Shown here in pieces: positions 1 to 8,948 of a stretch of DNA of 43,723 bases. The notes beneath the pieces were generated by a model. That model was not told where the DNA came from. It worked only from the letters and a program-made list of their open reading frames with translations, and made no database searches. The first letter of the stretch is position 1; each line of letters starts with the position of its first letter. This DNA comes from an uncultured Blautia sp. (GTDB lineage Bacteria; Bacillota; Clostridia; Lachnospirales; Lachnospiraceae). The stretch covers positions 1 to 43,723 of the forward strand of contig CAOJIB010000002.1 of assembly GCA_948436455.1 (NCBI GenBank), given 5' to 3'. The position numbers were made by a program, and so were the translations under genes.

Positions 1-49
1 ATCTACACCACCTGTTACACTCTTTCCCTACACGACGCTCTTCCGATCT
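1..49 (+). other. Illumina adapter contamination with i5 index at contig end
   Basis: Bases 1-8 and 17-49 match the Illumina TruSeq universal (P5-side) adapter, ending in GCTCTTCCGATCT at 37-49. Bases 9-16 (CACCTGTT) sit where an 8-base i5 index belongs. Read on the minus strand, the adapter extends the rpe frame with the peptide GRASCRERV, a familiar artefact of adapter read-through. This is not genomic DNA. Genuine sequence starts at base 50. Confidence 0.97.
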
Positions 50-545
50 CCTGTCGAATCAGTTCTTTCAATTCCCGGATCTTTTCCGTGCATTCATGTA
101 TATATTTCTGACCGCCAAAGCCCGGATTGACCGTCATCACCAATACTAGATCCACATCCTCCAAAAGATAGCTGATGTCGCTAACCGGCGTGGCGGGCTT
201 GATGGAGACGCCGACCTTTACGCCGGCGTCTCGGATACGCTGTACCGTGCGTTCCAGATCCTCGCAGGCTTCTGCATGGACGGTGATGGAATCGGCGCCG
301 CATGCTACAAAGTCCTGAATATACCGCTCCGGTTCCATAATCATTAAATGCACGTCGAAAAATAAGCGGGATTCCCGGCGGATGGATTGGATAAGCGGCA
401 TTCCAAAGGATATGCTGGGGACGAATTCTCCGTCCATCACATCAATGTGCACCCATTGTATACCTTCCTGTTCCAGAATCTGTAGCTGCTCTCCTAAGCG
501 GTTAAAATCCGCCGACAGTATCGAAGGGCACAATCGATCGTCCAT
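50..545 (-). CDS. rpe: Ribulose-phosphate 3-epimerase, C-terminus missing at contig end
   Basis: This enzyme interconverts D-ribulose 5-phosphate and D-xylulose 5-phosphate in the cytosolic pentose phosphate pathway. The TIM-barrel family signatures are visible: PSILSADF at the N-terminus, HIDVMDGEFVP (metal and catalytic Asp region), FDVHLMI, and MTVNPGFGGQ. About 165 genuine residues remain of the roughly 215-225 usual for the family. The C-terminal phosphate-binding and last barrel strands are lost where the sequence runs into the adapter, so the apparent C-terminal tail is artificial. The start codon is ATG, 4 bases after the rsgA stop. This is the last gene seen in the murE-to-rpe operon, and the rsgA-rpe order is the same as in Bacillus subtilis. 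Confidence 0.93.
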
Positions 546-549
546 AGAT

Positions 550-1428
550 CTAATATCTCCTCTTTTCTTTTAGCTGTTGGTAAAGTTCCAGATAATTTTT
601 GTACCGTTGCGGGCTGATATTTCCTTTTTCCAATGCCGCGGTAACGGCGCAACCCGGTTCGTGGATGTGCATGCAGCCGGTAAACCGGCAATCGGCCTCA
701 TAGGGAGCAAACTCCCGGAAGCAGGTTTTCAGTTCTTCGGTTTCTATATCCTGCAGGTACAAGGAGCTAAAGCCTGGCGTATCCGCCAGCCAGGTATCGT
801 CTTCCAGGAAAATGAGCTGCGCATGGCGAGTAGTATGTTTCCCCCGGCCCAGCTTACGGCTGATTTCCCCGGTTTCCATGTGGATTTCCTGTTGCAGCAG
901 ATTCGTCAGGGAAGATTTGCCTACGCCGGAAGGCCCGGCGACGGCGGTGGTTTTTCCATGGAAAAAGCGCTGCAGCTCACAAATACCGTCGCCTCTGGCA
1001 GCGCTGGCCAGTACCAACGGATAGCCACACTGCGCGTAGGTCTCCTGGAAAAAGACAATATCCTCCCTGGCAGCCAGATCGACTTTATTGAGACAGAGCA
1101 GCGCCGGAATCCGGCAACGCTCCAGCATGGCCAGAAATTTGTCCAGCAGCAGATAGTTTGGCTTGGGATCGGCGGCGGCAAAGATCACCGCCGCCTGGTC
1201 GATATTCGCTACGGCCGGTCGGAGGGGGGCGTTTTTCCGGGGAAGGATCCCCGTTAGATTACCGGTCTTTTCCTGAGCGTCCAGAAGAGCCATTTCCACG
1301 AAATCGCCCACCAGAGGCTTTACGCCTTCTTTACGGAAGATTCCTTTCGCCTTGCATTCAAAGACGCCCTCTTTTGGTACGGCCACGTAATAAAATCCTG
1401 CGACGCCTTTAATGATCCTTCCGCGCAT
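550..1428 (-). CDS. rsgA: Ribosome small-subunit-dependent GTPase A (circularly permuted GTPase)
   Basis: This 292-aa GTPase assists late maturation of the 30S ribosomal subunit. Seen in order: an N-terminal OB-fold (about residues 1-65), then circularly permuted GTPase motifs, with G4 NKVD before the P-loop AGPSGVGKSSL and G3 DTPGF after it. The C-terminal zinc motif is C-X4-C-X-H-X5-C (CRFTGCMHIHEPGC). The G4-G1-G3 order is diagnostic of RsgA/YloQ. Length is normal. It lies 3 bases after the prkC stop and 4 bases before rpe, so it is translated within one operon. In B. subtilis the homologue (cpgA) also follows prkC. Nothing is odd in it. Confidence 0.96.
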   Translation of the reverse strand: MRGRIIKGVAGFYYVAVPKEGVFECKAKGIFRKEGVKPLVGDFVEMALLDAQEKTGNLTGILPRKNAPLRPAVANIDQAAVIFAAADPKPNYLLLDKFLAMLERCRIPALLCLNKVDLAAREDIVFFQETYAQCGYPLVLASAARGDGICELQRFFHGKTTAVAGPSGVGKSSLTNLLQQEIHMETGEISRKLGRGKHTTRHAQLIFLEDDTWLADTPGFSSLYLQDIETEELKTCFREFAPYEADCRFTGCMHIHEPGCAVTAALEKGNISPQRYKNYLELYQQLKEKRRY

Positions 1429-1430
1429 AG

Positions 1431-3557
1431 TTAATTGGCCTTTGCAAAGGTCAGCGGGTAATGGCCCAGCTCGATATAGTCGCTGCCGATCAGTTCAGAC
1501 AGATAGAGCGTTCCTTCCGTAAGGCCCGGTTCGCCGGTAATATTGAGCTGATAGGGAAATTCTACTTCCTTGCCGTCGATGATCGTGGTTACTTTTGGCG
1601 AACCGTTGACCATCTGCACCAGTTCCATTCGTACGACGCCGCCGCTATAGCCGATGGGCGTATCCAGCTTCTGAGTACATTTCCAGGTGCCGGTGGCGTC
1701 AATCGCGCCGGTTGTGGAAGGCGCGGCGGAGGGTGTCGGGGTGGAGGCGCTGGCGCTTACGGTGATTGTGATGGTAGTTCCCTTTTCTACGGTAGTGTCT
1801 GCTTCTAGACTCTGGGAAAGGACTCTGCCCGGCTCCGTCGTTTCATCTACCTGGGACTGCACGATGGCCATTAGGGCCGCGCCGGCCAGTGCGTTTTTCG
1901 CTTCATTTTCCGTCATGCCTATCACATAGGGCACCACGGCGTCATAGCCTTCCTCGCCCATGCTGACGGTCAAGGTTACGGTGGAGCCGGCGTTTACTGT
2001 GCTGCCCACCGCCGGGTTGACGGCCATGACCTGGCCGATCTCATATTCATAATCTTCATCGTAGGCCTGTGTGACGGAAACTACAAGCCCCATATCCTCC
2101 AGCGTCTGCTGGGCGTCGCCCTGGGTTCGGCCAATGACGTCCGGAATGTTCAGGGAAGGGCTGCCGCTGCTACGCCAGTATTTGATGGTGGAGTACATGG
2201 GCACCTGGCTGCCGGGAGCCGGATCCTGGGAGCTGATCAGACCCTTTTCCAGGTCGGAAACTTCTTCATCCTGATAGCTCATGCCTAGGCCGACGGTTGT
2301 GACCATTTCCTGGGCCGTATCCTCGCTCTGACCGGTAAGATCCGGTACCTCTACCAGGTTTTCGTCGTCCGCATCCGCATCTTCTTCAGGGAGAGTTTCC
2401 TCTTGTTGGGTATTGTCGCCCCGGCCCATCAGCGTGGCGAAGAAGCCGGATTTATTGCCAATCACAATGATCAGGACGATGATAATGATAATGCCCACGA
2501 GAATCGCGCCGATCGTCATGGCTTTTTCCAGCCCGCGGCTTAAGCCTCCGTGTCGTTCATATTCTTCTTCATAGTCTGTATCGTCGTTAATCTCTTCTTC
2601 TACCCGGCTGATACGGCTTTCCCCGGAGGAAAGACTGCCGGCGCCGTTGGCGTTTTTAATGGCGTTTCTTTCTGATTCGGAAACGACGACGGTTTGGGCA
2701 TGGGTATTTAAGGAGGCCAGCTTTACGAAATCCCCCTGGGGATCGATCAGGGAATGCTTCAGATCCGCGATCACGTCCTCCATATTACTGTACCGTCGGT
2801 CCACGCTTTTCTGGGTACATTTTTCGATGATTTTCTCTAGGCTAAAGGGCAGATTCGGGGTAAAGGTGCTGGGAGGAATCAGCTCCTCCTGCAAATGCTT
2901 GATGGCGATGGCTACAGTGGTTTCCCCGTCGAAGGGCACCCGGCCGGTAACCATTTCGTACAGGGTGATACCCAGAGAATAGATGTCGCTCTTTTCGTCG
3001 CTGTAGCCGCCCCGCACCTGCTCTGGGGAGCTGTAGTGCACGGAGCCCATGGCGTTGGAGCTGATGGTATTGGACGACGCGGCCCGGGCGATACCAAAAT
3101 CTGTCACCTTAACCTTTCCGTCGGTGGAAATAATGATATTTTGGGGCTTGACGTCCCGGTGTACGATCCCGTGGCTATGGGCCGCTTCCAGTCCCATGGA
3201 GACCTGGATCGCGATACTGGTGGCTTCCTTGATGCTTAAGCATCCTTTCCTGGAAATATATTCTTTGAGGGTAATGCCCTCGATGAGTTCCATGACAATA
3301 TAATTAATGCCTTCGCTTTCGCCTACGTCGAAGATATTGACGATATTTGGATGGGTCAATCCCGCCGCGGCTTGAGCCTCGGAGCGAAATTTCCGAATGA
3401 AGGTGGTATCCTCCCGGAATTCCTGTTTCATTACCTTGACGGCCACAAAGCGATTCAGCTTATGATCCTTTGCCTTGAATACGTCGGCCATGCCGCCGCT
3501 TCCCACTTTTTCGACGATCTCGTAGCGTTCGCCGATAAACATTCCCGCTTTTAACAT
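1431..3557 (-). CDS. prkC: PASTA-domain serine/threonine protein kinase (PrkC/Stk1 family)
   Basis: This membrane-anchored eukaryotic-type kinase senses cell-wall muropeptides and phosphorylates cell-division, wall and translation proteins. The 708 residues show: a kinase domain (about 12-270) with G-loop GSGGMADV, Lys41 in VAVKV, HRDVKPQN at 133-140 and DFG at 153-155; an acidic juxtamembrane linker; one transmembrane helix (about 347-367); and three PASTA repeats (about 402-605), each opening with a VPDLTGQ, IPDVIGR or VPYVIGM type motif. After a Ser/Thr/Pro-rich linker there is an extra domain of about 90 residues (about 615-708) that I do not recognise. The cognate PP2C phosphatase is directly upstream with a 2-base gap. 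The start is ATG with GAGGTG 5 bases upstream. Confidence 0.95.
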   Translation of the reverse strand: MLKAGMFIGERYEIVEKVGSGGMADVFKAKDHKLNRFVAVKVMKQEFREDTTFIRKFRSEAQAAAGLTHPNIVNIFDVGESEGINYIVMELIEGITLKEYISRKGCLSIKEATSIAIQVSMGLEAAHSHGIVHRDVKPQNIIISTDGKVKVTDFGIARAASSNTISSNAMGSVHYSSPEQVRGGYSDEKSDIYSLGITLYEMVTGRVPFDGETTVAIAIKHLQEELIPPSTFTPNLPFSLEKIIEKCTQKSVDRRYSNMEDVIADLKHSLIDPQGDFVKLASLNTHAQTVVVSESERNAIKNANGAGSLSSGESRISRVEEEINDDTDYEEEYERHGGLSRGLEKAMTIGAILVGIIIIIVLIIVIGNKSGFFATLMGRGDNTQQEETLPEEDADADDENLVEVPDLTGQSEDTAQEMVTTVGLGMSYQDEEVSDLEKGLISSQDPAPGSQVPMYSTIKYWRSSGSPSLNIPDVIGRTQGDAQQTLEDMGLVVSVTQAYDEDYEYEIGQVMAVNPAVGSTVNAGSTVTLTVSMGEEGYDAVVPYVIGMTENEAKNALAGAALMAIVQSQVDETTEPGRVLSQSLEADTTVEKGTTITITVSASASTPTPSAAPSTTGAIDATGTWKCTQKLDTPIGYSGGVVRMELVQMVNGSPKVTTIIDGKEVEFPYQLNITGEPGLTEGTLYLSELIGSDYIELGHYPLTFAKAN

Positions 3558-3559
3558 TC

Positions 3560-4300
3560 TTACACCTCGTCCGTAAATGACTCTATCAGTATTACTGCGA
3601 TATTATCTTTTCCGCCGTTTTCATTGGCGCGAATGACCAGCGTCCGCACTTTGTCCGGGACCTCTGCCGGTTCTTTTAAGATTTCCTGTATTTCCTCGTC
3701 TGTGAGCATGTTGCTTAAGCCGTCGGAGCATAGAAGGATTTGGACGTCGCCTTCGGCCGTTAGGTCGAAGAAGTCGACGTTTACATTTTCTCTGGCTCCC
3801 AGGGCTCTGGTAATGATATTCTTGTCCGGGTGGTTCCGGGCTTCTTCCGGGGTCAATTCCCCCAGGCGGACCATTTCCTGCACCAGGGAATGGTCGCGGG
3901 TTACTTGCCGGAATTCATCGTTTTGCATGATATACAACCGGCTGTCCCCTACGTTTGCTACGTATATATATTTTCCTGTAATGGTAGCGGCGACTACAGT
4001 GGTGCCCATGCCGGCCATCTGCGGCGCCTTAGCCGCCTCTGTAAGCAGCCGTGCGTTCGCCGTTTCGATAGCGTGGCGCATGATCTTGATCGGGTTATAA
4101 TCTGCGTCCTCATCGATCGTTGCGACAATGGTCTGTACCGCAAAGGAGGAGGCAAAATCTCCCGCGTTGTGGCCGCCCATACCGTCGGCAATAATAAAAA
4201 GATTCGGCAGATGTCCCACAGGGTTTTCTGACACGAACGCATAGTCCTGATTGACCTTCCGCCGCCGCCCTATGTCAGTGAGCGAATACGCTTTCATCAT
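3560..4300 (-). CDS. PP2C-family serine/threonine protein phosphatase (partner of PrkC)
   Basis: This is a soluble metal-dependent (Mn/Mg) phosphatase that reverses phosphorylation by the neighbouring PASTA kinase. The 246 residues carry the bacterial PP2C motifs: SLTDIGRRRKVNQDY at the N-terminus, IADGMGGHNAGD (metal-binding Asp), GMGTTVVAA, VGDSRLY, TRDHSLVQ, LLCSDGLSN (metal Asp) and GGKDNIAVIL (metal Asp). Length is typical of Stp/PrpC. Its ATG overlaps the rlmN stop by 4 bases (ATGA), which indicates translational coupling. The rlmN-prpC-prkC-rsgA order is conserved in Firmicutes. No transmembrane segment is present. Confidence 0.95.
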   Translation of the reverse strand: MMKAYSLTDIGRRRKVNQDYAFVSENPVGHLPNLFIIADGMGGHNAGDFASSFAVQTIVATIDEDADYNPIKIMRHAIETANARLLTEAAKAPQMAGMGTTVVAATITGKYIYVANVGDSRLYIMQNDEFRQVTRDHSLVQEMVRLGELTPEEARNHPDKNIITRALGARENVNVDFFDLTAEGDVQILLCSDGLSNMLTDEEIQEILKEPAEVPDKVRTLVIRANENGGKDNIAVILIESFTDEV

Positions 4301-5355
4301 CTGGTTCTCTCTTTCTGCCCGCCTGCAAACCGCTTTCGCAACTGGCCGCAGGCGCCGTCTATATCGCTTCCCATTTCTCTTCTAATAGTAACATTAATTC
4401 CGTATTTTTCAAGTTTTATTTTGAAATTCTGCGCCGCTTCCCTAGTAGGCCGCACGAAACGCCGCTCCCGTACCGGGTTGATCATGATCAGATTTACGTG
4501 GCCGTGCATAGGCAGGAGCAGCGTTGCTAGCTGCCGTGCGTCTTCGTCGGAATCGTTGATGCCGGCGGCCAGGCTGTATTCAAAGGTCAGGCGCCGGCCG
4601 GTATGCTCGAAGTAGTAACGGCAGGCGTCCAGCACTTCAAAAAGAGGATATTTCCGGGCGACGGGCATTAGTTTTTCCCGCTTTTCCTGATTGGGTGCGT
4701 GCAGGGAAAGGGCCAGGGTGATCTGCAGCTTTTCTTTTGCCAGCGCGCGGATCTGGGGCGCCAGGCCGCAAGTGGAAACGGTGATATTGCGCTGGCTGAT
4801 GTTTAGGCCTTCTGTTCCGGTGAGAATCTGCAAAAAGCGCAGCAGATTTTCGTAATTATCCAAGGGTTCGCCGGTGCCCATAACGACTACGTTGTGCACC
4901 CGCTCGCCGCTAAGGAGCTGAATCTGGTAGATCTGCTCCAGCATTTCCGCAGGCGTTAAGCTCCTAGAGAGGCCGCCGATGGCGGAAGCACAGAAGGTGC
5001 AGCCCATCCGACAGCCTGCTTGGGAGGAAATACATACGGAATTGCCATGTTTATATTTCATCAGCACGCTCTCGATCATATTTCCATCCGGCAGAACAAA
5101 CAGGTATTTTGTCGTTCCGTCGATCCTGGAGACCTGGGTATGCGCCGGCGAAAGGATGGTTAGAGGATAGTCCCTAGCCAAGCGTGCGCGCAGGGCGGCG
5201 GGCAGGTTTGTCATGCTGTCGTAGTCCCTGGCTAGCCGCTGGTGCAGCCACTGGTATAGCTGCTTGGCGCGGAAGGGCTTTTCCCCTAGTGTAGTAAAGA
5301 GCGTCTGTAATTCCTCAAGGGTTTTGGACTGAATGCCCTCCTGTTGTTCCGTCAA
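4297..5355 (-). CDS. rlmN: 23S rRNA (A2503-C2)/tRNA (A37-C2) methyltransferase, radical SAM
   Basis: This enzyme methylates C2 of A2503 in 23S rRNA (and A37 of some tRNAs) by radical-SAM chemistry. The cluster motif C-X3-C-X2-C is CRMGCTFC. MGTGEPLDNY binds SAM, and the methyl-accepting cysteine lies in GACGQLR near the C-terminus. I chose a TTG start at 5355 because AGGAGG stands 6 bases before it and it gives 352 residues, normal for RlmN. The upstream ATG at 5388 lies deeper inside rsmB and has no such site. With the TTG start the gene overlaps the end of rsmB by 41 bases. It overlaps the PP2C start by 4 bases, consistent with one operon. Confidence 0.93.
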   Translation of the reverse strand: MTEQQEGIQSKTLEELQTLFTTLGEKPFRAKQLYQWLHQRLARDYDSMTNLPAALRARLARDYPLTILSPAHTQVSRIDGTTKYLFVLPDGNMIESVLMKYKHGNSVCISSQAGCRMGCTFCASAIGGLSRSLTPAEMLEQIYQIQLLSGERVHNVVVMGTGEPLDNYENLLRFLQILTGTEGLNISQRNITVSTCGLAPQIRALAKEKLQITLALSLHAPNQEKREKLMPVARKYPLFEVLDACRYYFEHTGRRLTFEYSLAAGINDSDEDARQLATLLLPMHGHVNLIMINPVRERRFVRPTREAAQNFKIKLEKYGINVTIRREMGSDIDGACGQLRKRFAGGQKERTR

Positions 5356-6718
5356 TGTCTTCCTCCTGTTTCTTTCGGAATTTTGCAATAAAGAAGCCGT
5401 CGCAGGGATGCACGCCCGGCAGAAGCTGCAGATAGCCTTTCTTCGTCGTTTCGCCGCGCAGCTCTTCGGGAAGATAGGGATCTAGGCTGATCGGCTCGTA
5501 AGGATAATGTTCCAGAAACCACGCCACATTTTCTTCGTTTTCTTCCTGAGCAATCGTACAGGTAGAGTAAAGTAAGGTTCCGCCTGGGCGCACGTACCGC
5601 GCCGCCTTATCTAGGATAATCCGCTGTAAGAGCACCAGCTCTTCCTGCTTTTTTTTGTTCATCCGGTATTTGATATCTGGTTTTTTCCCGATAACGCCAA
5701 GGCCGGAGCAGGGTACGTCGGCCAAGACAATCTGGGCTAGATTTTCGGAAGTCTCGTCGAAGACCGTGGCGTCCTGGCACTTGACCTGCATGTTGATGGC
5801 GCCGGCCCGCTGCATGTTCTCCTGGATCAGGTCGGTTTTATATTCGGTGAGATCCCTGGCGTCCACGGTGCCGTAGCCGGCCATCTTATCCGCCATATGT
5901 AGGCTTTTCCCGCCGGGAGCGGCGCACAGGTCGATGATGTAATCGCCTCTTTGGGGATCTGCGATTTCCGCCACCAGCATGGAGCTGACGTCCTGTACCT
6001 GAATTCGCCCGTCCCGGAAGGCGTCCAGCGTCAGCAGGTGATCGTAGCCGGAAATGTAAAAGGCATAGTCCAGATATGGCGCCGGCTGCACTTCCACGCC
6101 CTGGTCTATGAGGCTTTGCAGCGTGTATTTTTGCGGAGTGAGGAATTGGCGGCAGCGTACAGTCGTAGGCTTTTCCGCAAGGAAATCCTGCAAAATTTTT
6201 TCTGTAGCCGGGATTCCGTAGGCGGCAGCCCAGCGTTCCACAAAGCGGCGGGGCATCGAGTAGGCGACGCTTAAGTACTCTAGCTCGTCGTCCTCTCTTT
6301 TGGGGAATTCCACCTCGTCCTGGTGGCGGACGATGGTGCGCAGCACGCCGTTGACAAAGGGCTTGAGATTGTAAAAGCCCTTCTTCTGCGTTAGCTTTAC
6401 GGCCTCGTTGCAGACGGCGGCTTCCGGAACCCCGTCCATATATTTCAACTGGTAGACGGAGCTACGCAGAATTTCCCGGATAGGCGCTTTCATTTTATTG
6501 ATCTTGACCTTAGAAAAGTAATCGATAATATAATCAATCTGGATTCGGTATTCCAGTGTGCCCTGACAGATCCGGGAGATAAAGGCCCGCTCCTTTTTGG
6601 GCAGGAATTGGTACTTGCTCAGGGCGTTTCGGATCGCCAGATGGCAGGGCACGTCTTCTTCCTGGATTTGTAAAAGGATGGCCAGTACAACTTCTCTGGT
6701 ATTGACTCCGCTAATCAC
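5315..6718 (-). CDS. rsmB: 16S rRNA (cytosine-967-C5) methyltransferase
   Basis: This SAM-dependent enzyme makes m5C967 in 16S rRNA. The N-terminal ~140 residues form a NusB-like RNA-binding domain (REVVLAILLQIQEEDVPCHLA...). The C-terminal Rossmann methyltransferase has the SAM motif LCAAPGGKSLHMA, the catalytic motif DVPCSGLG, and the second cysteine in YSTCTIAQEENEE. The 467-aa length fits the family. It overlaps the upstream metallopeptidase gene by 8 bases and the downstream rlmN by 41. Placement between fmt and rlmN agrees with Firmicute gene order. I see no frameshift or missing residue. Confidence 0.95.
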   Translation of the reverse strand: MISGVNTREVVLAILLQIQEEDVPCHLAIRNALSKYQFLPKKERAFISRICQGTLEYRIQIDYIIDYFSKVKINKMKAPIREILRSSVYQLKYMDGVPEAAVCNEAVKLTQKKGFYNLKPFVNGVLRTIVRHQDEVEFPKREDDELEYLSVAYSMPRRFVERWAAAYGIPATEKILQDFLAEKPTTVRCRQFLTPQKYTLQSLIDQGVEVQPAPYLDYAFYISGYDHLLTLDAFRDGRIQVQDVSSMLVAEIADPQRGDYIIDLCAAPGGKSLHMADKMAGYGTVDARDLTEYKTDLIQENMQRAGAINMQVKCQDATVFDETSENLAQIVLADVPCSGLGVIGKKPDIKYRMNKKKQEELVLLQRIILDKAARYVRPGGTLLYSTCTIAQEENEENVAWFLEHYPYEPISLDPYLPEELRGETTKKGYLQLLPGVHPCDGFFIAKFRKKQEEDIDGTTGGHSVQNP

Positions 6719-7418
6719 GATTTCGCCCTCCCGCTAAAACGATAAGACGCAGTAACTGCAAAATAGAAGAAGCCAAAGCCGCCACATAGGTAAGGGCGGC
6801 GGCGCTAAGCACCTTTTTCGCTCCACGGGTCTCTTCCGCCGCCAGTACGCCGGTATCCTCTAGCATAACGAGAGCACGGGAGGAAGCGTTGTATTCCACC
6901 GGGAGCGTGACGAGCTGGAAGATGACCGCCGCCGAAAACAGGAAAATTCCTGCTGTTAGAAGCGGCTGCATGGAAAACAGCAGGCCGGCCACAAAGATCG
7001 GCCAGGAAAGGCTGGAGCCGATATTGGCTATGGGCACGATGGCGCTGCGCAGATTCAGCGGCGCATAGCCGACGTGGTGCTGGATGGCATGACCGCATTC
7101 ATGGGCCGCTACGCCCACCGCCGCCAGCGAGGTCTGCTGGTAGCTGGACTGAGAAAGGCATACCTTGCGGGTGCGGGGATCGTAATGGTCGGTGAGCTGT
7201 CCCTGGATGGGCACCACCTCCACGTCGCGGATGCCGGCGGCCTGCAAGATCCGCTGGGCGGTCTGCGCGCCGGTCAATCCAGAACGGCTGCGGATTTTGC
7301 TGTATGTGGCAAAGACGGATTTTAGTTTTGCCGATGCCGCCAAAGATAAAAGCATTCCTACGATCAATAAAAGTATAGTGCTGTCAAATCCATAGTAAAA
7401 CCTGCTGTATCGGAACAT
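6711..7418 (-). CDS. Membrane zinc metallopeptidase, YugP-like family
   Basis: This 235-residue integral membrane protein has the zinc-metallopeptidase motif HECGH inside VAAHECGHAIQHH. A hydrophobic helix follows the start (about residues 10-30), with further hydrophobic stretches in the middle (about 115-165) and at the end (about 200-225). The family (YugP, often called neutral zinc metallopeptidase) has no well-settled substrate. I set the start at ATG 7418, where GGAGGA lies 5 bases upstream, instead of an in-frame ATG 24 bases earlier. It sits between fmt and rsmB, where such a gene is often inserted in Clostridia (recollection, not checked). Its 3' end overlaps rsmB by 8 bases. Confidence 0.88.
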   Translation of the reverse strand: MFRYSRFYYGFDSTILLLIVGMLLSLAASAKLKSVFATYSKIRSRSGLTGAQTAQRILQAAGIRDVEVVPIQGQLTDHYDPRTRKVCLSQSSYQQTSLAAVGVAAHECGHAIQHHVGYAPLNLRSAIVPIANIGSSLSWPIFVAGLLFSMQPLLTAGIFLFSAAVIFQLVTLPVEYNASSRALVMLEDTGVLAAEETRGAKKVLSAAALTYVAALASSILQLLRLIVLAGGRNRD

Positions 7419-7493
7419 ATGTCTCCTCCTTTCGTCGCGCACTTCCAGGGATTTTTTGCGGGAGCCCCTGTGGGAACGCGTTCTGGAAAATGT

Positions 7494-8450
7494 CTATCGT
7501 TCTTGGGATAATACGACGCCGGCGTCCAGCGCATAGCCACGCAGGAAAGCGGCGGCATCCATCTGCTTCTTTCCCTCCAGCTGCAGCTGGGTGATGCAAA
7601 GAGCGCCCGGCTGGCACTGGACGTACAGGCCTTTTTTATCCCAGCCCAGCACGTTTCCCGGGACGGTGCTTTTTTTGTCGAAGGGCAGGGGTTCGGTAAC
7701 GGCCCGCGCCTCCCAGACTTTCAGGGATTTTCCATTGAGATAGGTATACGCGCAGGGCCAGGGGTTCATGCCCCGCACCAGGCGTTCGATCCGCTGGCAG
7801 TCCCAGTCCCAGGAAATGCAGCCCTCTTTTTTTGAAAGGGTGGCGGCATAGGGCGTGGGACTGTTTTGGGGCTGTTTTTTGTAGACGGCGCTGCCGTCGG
7901 CGATAGCGGGCAGAGTTTGGGCCAGCAGGGCCGCGCCCGCCAGGCTTAATTTGTCAAAAAGGCTGCCGCTTGTTTCGGCAGGGGATAAGGGGATCACCTT
8001 TTGAGCGATGATCTCCCCGGTATCCAGGCCTTTATCCATACGCATGATCGTCACGCCGGAGACGTCTTCCCCATCCAGGACGGCTCGCTGAATCGGCGCG
8101 GCGCCCCGGTATTTCGGCAGCAGGGACGCGTGGACGTTGATGCAGCCGTAGGGGGGCAGCGTAAGGATTTCTTCAGGAAGTAGCTGGCCAAAGGCCACGA
8201 CCACGAGCATTTCCGGAGCAAGCGCGCGCAAAGTATCCAGAAAGTCTGGCGTGCGCACCTTTTCCGGCTGATAAATGGGAAGTCCCAGGCGCAAGGCTTC
8301 TTCTTTTACAGGAGAAAAGGCCATAGCCCGTCCCCGTCCTTTTGGCTTATCCGGCTGCGTAACGACGCCGATAATCTGGTGCCCGGCTTTTACAAGCGTC
8401 TGCAAGGTCGGCACAGAAAAGTCCGGCGTGCCCATAAATACAATTTTCAT
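7494..8450 (-). CDS. fmt: Methionyl-tRNA formyltransferase
   Basis: This enzyme formylates initiator Met-tRNA using 10-formyl-tetrahydrofolate. The 318 residues show MKIVFMGTPDFSVPTL at the start, the catalytic/folate motif HASLLPKYRGAAPIQRA with the upstream catalytic Asn in CINVHAS, GVTIMRMDKGLDTG, and a C-terminal OB-fold tRNA-binding domain from about residue 205. Length is normal. It starts 4 bases after the def stop, so the deformylase and formyltransferase genes form the usual coupled pair. About 75 bases separate it from the downstream metallopeptidase gene. Confidence 0.97.
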   Translation of the reverse strand: MKIVFMGTPDFSVPTLQTLVKAGHQIIGVVTQPDKPKGRGRAMAFSPVKEEALRLGLPIYQPEKVRTPDFLDTLRALAPEMLVVVAFGQLLPEEILTLPPYGCINVHASLLPKYRGAAPIQRAVLDGEDVSGVTIMRMDKGLDTGEIIAQKVIPLSPAETSGSLFDKLSLAGAALLAQTLPAIADGSAVYKKQPQNSPTPYAATLSKKEGCISWDWDCQRIERLVRGMNPWPCAYTYLNGKSLKVWEARAVTEPLPFDKKSTVPGNVLGWDKKGLYVQCQPGALCITQLQLEGKKQMDAAAFLRGYALDAGVVLSQER

Positions 8451-8454
8451 TGGC

Positions 8455-8931
8455 TTATTCCTCTTCTTCGGTTTCCACCGGATGCAGACCGCCGGTTACA
8501 AGCTCGGTATACATCCGCCCGACCAGATGATCGCATTCATGGCAGATGGCCCGGGCTAGAAGCTCCGTGCCCTCCAATTCGAATTCCTCCATATCTTCAT
8601 TCTGAGCAACGACCTTTACATAATTGGGGCGCGTTACCTCTCCGGCCATGCCCGGCACGCTTAAGCAGCCCTCGTCGCCGGTCTGGGAACCGGAGGTCTC
8701 TACAATGCGGGGATTGATCAGCACATAGGGCATGTCCTCCTCCACGTCGATGACTACGATCTGTTTCAGAATGCCTACCTGGGGAGCCGCCAGCCCTACG
8801 CCGGAAGCTTCGTACATAGTATCGAACATATCATCGATCAACTCTCGGATTTTGGGGGTCATTTCTGTTACCGGCCGGCACTTTTTCGACAGTACCGCGT
8901 CTCCTTCCAGTCGTATATTCCTTAACGCCAT
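8455..8931 (-). CDS. def: Peptide deformylase
   Basis: This metalloenzyme removes the formyl group from the N-terminal methionine of new proteins. All three deformylase motifs are visible in the 158 residues: GVGLAAPQVG, EGCLSVPG (metal Cys) and HECDH (metal His pair and catalytic Glu). I chose ATG 8931 because GGAGG sits 8 bases before it. The alternative GTG at 8946 overlaps the ribosome-binding site and is unlikely. It is followed 4 bases later by fmt and preceded 17 bases upstream by the priA stop. Length is typical of short type-1 deformylases. Confidence 0.96.
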   Translation of the reverse strand: MALRNIRLEGDAVLSKKCRPVTEMTPKIRELIDDMFDTMYEASGVGLAAPQVGILKQIVVIDVEEDMPYVLINPRIVETSGSQTGDEGCLSVPGMAGEVTRPNYVKVVAQNEDMEEFELEGTELLARAICHECDHLVGRMYTELVTGGLHPVETEEEE

Positions 8932-8948
8932 ATATTTTTCCTCCACCT

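Noticed and set aside
577-1257. 226-aa plus-strand open frame opposite rsgA
   Set aside because: It is antisense to a clearly conserved gene, has low-complexity composition and shows no recognisable domain.
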